A stretch of 64,000 nucleotides of DNA from RI-106 sp964496875 (lineage in GTDB: Bacteria > Cyanobacteriota > Vampirovibrionia > Obscuribacterales > Obscuribacteraceae). Below the pieces are notes generated by a model, which was not told the origin of the DNA, searched no databases, and saw only the letters and a list, made by a program, of their open reading frames with translations. Below are positions 61,764 through 64,000 of this stretch, in pieces (the first letter of the stretch is position 1; each line of letters opens with the position of its first letter). Made by a program: the position numbers and the translations under genes. The stretch is from the NCBI GenBank assembly GCA_964496875.1, contig CAZCBH010000015.1, positions 1 through 64,000 of the forward strand, given 5' to 3'.

Positions 61764-64000
61764 TTACAGCACGGCAAGGTACTGGGAAACGTATTCATGG
61801 ACCGAATCCCAGGCGGTTCTCGCCTTGCGGCGACCTCTCAGCTCTTCATCAACTTGCTTCGAGCCCGGAGGCTTGATTGATGAAGGACGCAATGATTGCA
61901 ACTCCTCGTCAGAGTCGAACTGAATCATCGAGCCGTCACGTCCATAAAATCTGAATGTCGATGCGTTCGATTGGGCAAGCCAGTCGCCGTATCTTCTGTA
62001 GCTGTCTTTCAATTCCTGGAAGCGGGTCGCCATCCTGAAGCCATCGTAGGTCAGCAGTGCTGTGAGGCTGCTCCAGTTGCCGTCTAAATCTTCTAGAATT
62101 CTTCTTTCGATGTGGATGCTGCGTACTAAATCCACGCACCAGAACTGACCGTCCATTTTTCTGATGGTCAGGCATCCGCGCGGGTCGCAGGTCATAGATT
62201 CACCCTGGGCTCGGACCCTGCCACAGGGGTCCCGGACCACCACTCCGTGGTGATCCCGCTCTCCATAGGTGTGCAGGCTGCCGTCGGCGTTGTATCTGGA
62301 GAAGGCTATTAAATTGCCGCTGTTGTCGTAGGTGAAAGTAATAGAGACTTTGTCCCCGGACCGCACAGCGAGAACCTTACCGACAGAATCTTTTACAACG
62401 ACGGCACCGTTGGGATAGATCTCTTTCCGTTTGCCTCTCGAGAGGGGCAACAGGCAGGGCTGCGGTGACTGCTTTATGAAAGAGCCACGGTTCTTCCTTT
62501 TCAAATCGAGAAGATCAGCATCAGAGCCTCGGGCAATTTTTTCTAGCTGTTTCAAGAGCTCGGCCGGATTGTCCGCCAGTTCTTCTGCGTAGCTGCCATA
62601 TTTGCTCTTTTGCCGCTGCGGTTCTTTCGGCGCTTCTGCGGAGGCAGGGCTAGAGTCGGATTCGGTACCGGAACCAGAGCCAGCACCAGCACCAGCACCA
62701 GCACCAGCACCAGCACCAGAGCCGGTGACTGAACTTAAACTCGTGACTCTTTCCTGTCCGGTATATGCGATAGATATTTTAGTGCCGGTTTCATCATCCT
62801 GGAAATTCGATTCATCGTCTTCCTCGGTGCTCTCTTCCAGCAGTGAGACCGAGTGCATACGATTGTCCAGAGCCCTGAACCATTTTTCGAGCATCGCTTC
62901 GGTGCGGGAAAGCGGCGCTGTGGCAATTCGACTTTCCTGACCTTCTTGTGGTGACAAGGCTCTTTTCTGGTCGATGAGAGAAGCAGGTGGCGAGGTGAAA
63001 TCGGCTGTATCTATGGGCGAAGCCAGGGGCGAGACGAAATCCGTTTCTGTTTCTGTATTCGAATTCGTATTTGTATTTTTCGCAGCGATATATTCGCTTG
63101 TCGATGCGCCAGTTCTAGCACCGGCGAAATTATTGGGGTCGGCAACCGGGTCCGGTGTAGCAGCAAAGCCGAGGTTCAGGCGGGCAGAGATGGAAGGCTG
63201 GACCTGACCGGCTGGAAAGCTCGAACTTGAAGTTGCTCTCTTTTCGGCTCGGTTTTTTAATTCATCGCTGACGGTCTGATACCACTGCTCATAGGCGTGA
63301 TACCTTTCACTGGCTTCTTCCTGCTGGCTCAGGGAGTTGGACTGGGTGATGGTGTCGACGTCTGGGGCTGTTGCGAGCCCGCGGTCTTCGTAAATGTCCT
63401 GGTCCTCTTCGGTGTTCTTCAGAACATGCTCTATCACCAGACTTGAAAGGGAGCGATTGACCCGTCGACGTCCGAAGCGACCTCGAGAGTTCGGCTTGCC
63501 GTGGAAGAGGTCTTCTATAGCAGGGTCTGCCGCAATTTCAGCGGGACTGTCGATGTCTGAGTACACTGACTCTTCCCTCAACAAATCATTGACCGGGCTC
63601 ATATCCTGAAGCAGGTCCGACAGATCGTCCCAGGGGCGTTTTTCCCCGGTGAGCATCGCTTCGACTTCCTGGCTGTCATCATGGATAATGCCATAGAGAT
63701 CGCCCATGGCAGATATCTCCGCTTCAGGGTTGAAATAGGTCTGAATCGACGCCGGATCTGTTGTCAGATGCGTTACCGGATTTTGTGCCGGGGCATGCTC
63801 TTGCATTCGTTCTAACTGGTAGAAAGCCTCGGCCGGCTGAAGCATGTCCAGGATTTCTGTCGCTTCCATGTTATCGAGGGTGGCGAGATCGGCAATATTG
63901 CCCAGGTGGGCCGCTTCCTGGATGGCGGGCTCTTTCAAGAGTTCCCGGGTGAGCAGATCTACCTCGGGATTTGGCGCTGTTTCCTTGAGCTTGCGATTCA
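61764..64000 (-). CDS. Large YD-repeat-like protein, 5' end outside window
   Basis: At least 744 residues; the frame remains open to 64000, so the start is beyond the window. The N-terminal 500 residues are Asp/Glu/Ser/Ala-rich, with a Gly-Ala microsatellite (GAGAGAGAGA). The C-terminal part has YD-repeat-like strands (KVSITFTYDNSGNLIAFSRY, NADGSLHTYGERD, LDGNWSSLTALLTYDGFRM), as in RHS or surface-polymer proteins, but no core toxin or polymorphic C terminus is obvious. No signal peptide can be judged. It is not recognised as a whole. Confidence 0.6.
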   Translation of the reverse strand, partial: NRKLKETAPNPEVDLLTRELLKEPAIQEAAHLGNIADLATLDNMEATEILDMLQPAEAFYQLERMQEHAPAQNPVTHLTTDPASIQTYFNPEAEISAMGDLYGIIHDDSQEVEAMLTGEKRPWDDLSDLLQDMSPVNDLLREESVYSDIDSPAEIAADPAIEDLFHGKPNSRGRFGRRRVNRSLSSLVIEHVLKNTEEDQDIYEDRGLATAPDVDTITQSNSLSQQEEASERYHAYEQWYQTVSDELKNRAEKRATSSSSFPAGQVQPSISARLNLGFAATPDPVADPNNFAGARTGASTSEYIAAKNTNTNSNTETETDFVSPLASPIDTADFTSPPASLIDQKRALSPQEGQESRIATAPLSRTEAMLEKWFRALDNRMHSVSLLEESTEEDDESNFQDDETGTKISIAYTGQERVTSLSSVTGSGAGAGAGAGAGAGSGSGTESDSSPASAEAPKEPQRQKSKYGSYAEELADNPAELLKQLEKIARGSDADLLDLKRKNRGSFIKQSPQPCLLPLSRGKRKEIYPNGAVVVKDSVGKVLAVRSGDKVSITFTYDNSGNLIAFSRYNADGSLHTYGERDHHGVVVRDPCGRVRAQGESMTCDPRGCLTIRKMDGQFWCVDLVRSIHIERRILEDLDGNWSSLTALLTYDGFRMATRFQELKDSYRRYGDWLAQSNASTFRFYGRDGSMIQFDSDEELQSLRPSSIKPPGSKQVDEELRGRRKARTAWDSVHEYVSQYLAVL
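62680..62718 (-). repeat. In-frame CACCAG hexamer microsatellite
   Basis: About six and a half copies of the hexamer (CCAGCA on the plus strand) encode the Gly-Ala run of the YD-like protein. Since 6 is a multiple of 3, copy-number changes would only alter the length of the run, not the frame. Such tracts are prone to slippage. Confidence 0.85.

Noticed and set aside
1..64000. tRNA, rRNA and CRISPR elements
   Set aside because: No tRNA arm sequences, ribosomal RNA signatures or spaced direct repeats were found on reading either strand.

Overview
This 64 kb window reads as an accessory-rich chromosomal contig from an uncultured, diderm (Gram-negative type) bacterium. The envelope evidence is direct: a TolC-type outer-membrane efflux protein, two RND pumps with periplasmic adaptors, lipoprotein signal sequences, a TonB-C-like protein and many Sec signal peptides. 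The mix of plant-like kinase/LRR proteins, TPR and HEAT proteins, tandem AAA/FtsH proteins and a dnaG-rpoD pair recalls the non-photosynthetic cyanobacterial relatives (Melainabacteria/Vampirovibrionia, Obscuribacterales-like). That placement is an inference from recollection; no search was run. A run of 100 N at 3583-3682 is a scaffold gap, and both window edges cut through open frames. I found no rRNA, tRNA, CRISPR array or complete insertion sequence.

Layout. 1-7 kb: a CPBP protease, secreted proteins of unknown function, the scaffold gap flanked by a vWA-like gene start and a TPR gene end, and an atypical membrane metallophosphoesterase. 7-11.5 kb: a higBA toxin-antitoxin pair with its own promoter/operator, a secreted calpain-like cysteine protease, and an RF1-like release factor lacking domain 1 whose reading frame requires a +1 shift at CTT TAG C. 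11.5-20 kb: a double thioredoxin-fold acidic protein, a decayed histidine-kinase tail, membrane and Zn-ribbon proteins, an EF-hand protein, a TPR lipoprotein, tandem SpoIIAA-like and universal stress proteins. 20-26 kb: a signalling island (ECF-type sigma factor, partner protein, two Ser/Thr kinases with C-terminal LRRs). 26-33 kb: a heavy-metal efflux operon (TolC-like, CzcA-like, CzcB-like, PII-like). 33-40.5 kb: secreted proteins, a hotdog thioesterase and a second CzcA/CzcB pair on the minus strand. 40.5-49 kb: core genes (RqcP, RpoD, DnaG, dihydropyrimidinase, MurQ, an orphan sensor kinase). 49-51.3 kb: thioredoxins and a fasciclin protein. 51-57.4 kb: a giant FtsH-like protein with three AAA+ modules, then a DUF4185 protein and a HEAT protein. 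57.4-64 kb: an orphan AbiEi/DUF6088-like regulator, a second CPBP protease, an FtsB/DivIC-like protein, a phosphohexomutase and the 3' part of a long YD-repeat-like protein.

The strongest candidates for new biology are: (1) the triple-AAA+ M41 protease at 51348-54836, with three intact Walker A/B sets and all predicted zinc ligands; (2) the RF1-like gene at 10707-11451, where a prfB-style slip site carries UAG, the RF1 stop codon, instead of UGA; (3) the ECF sigma / double LRR-kinase island; and (4) two nearly identical 34-nt palindromes 43 kb apart. Several very short membrane-protein ORFs (44 and 27 residues) are also recorded.
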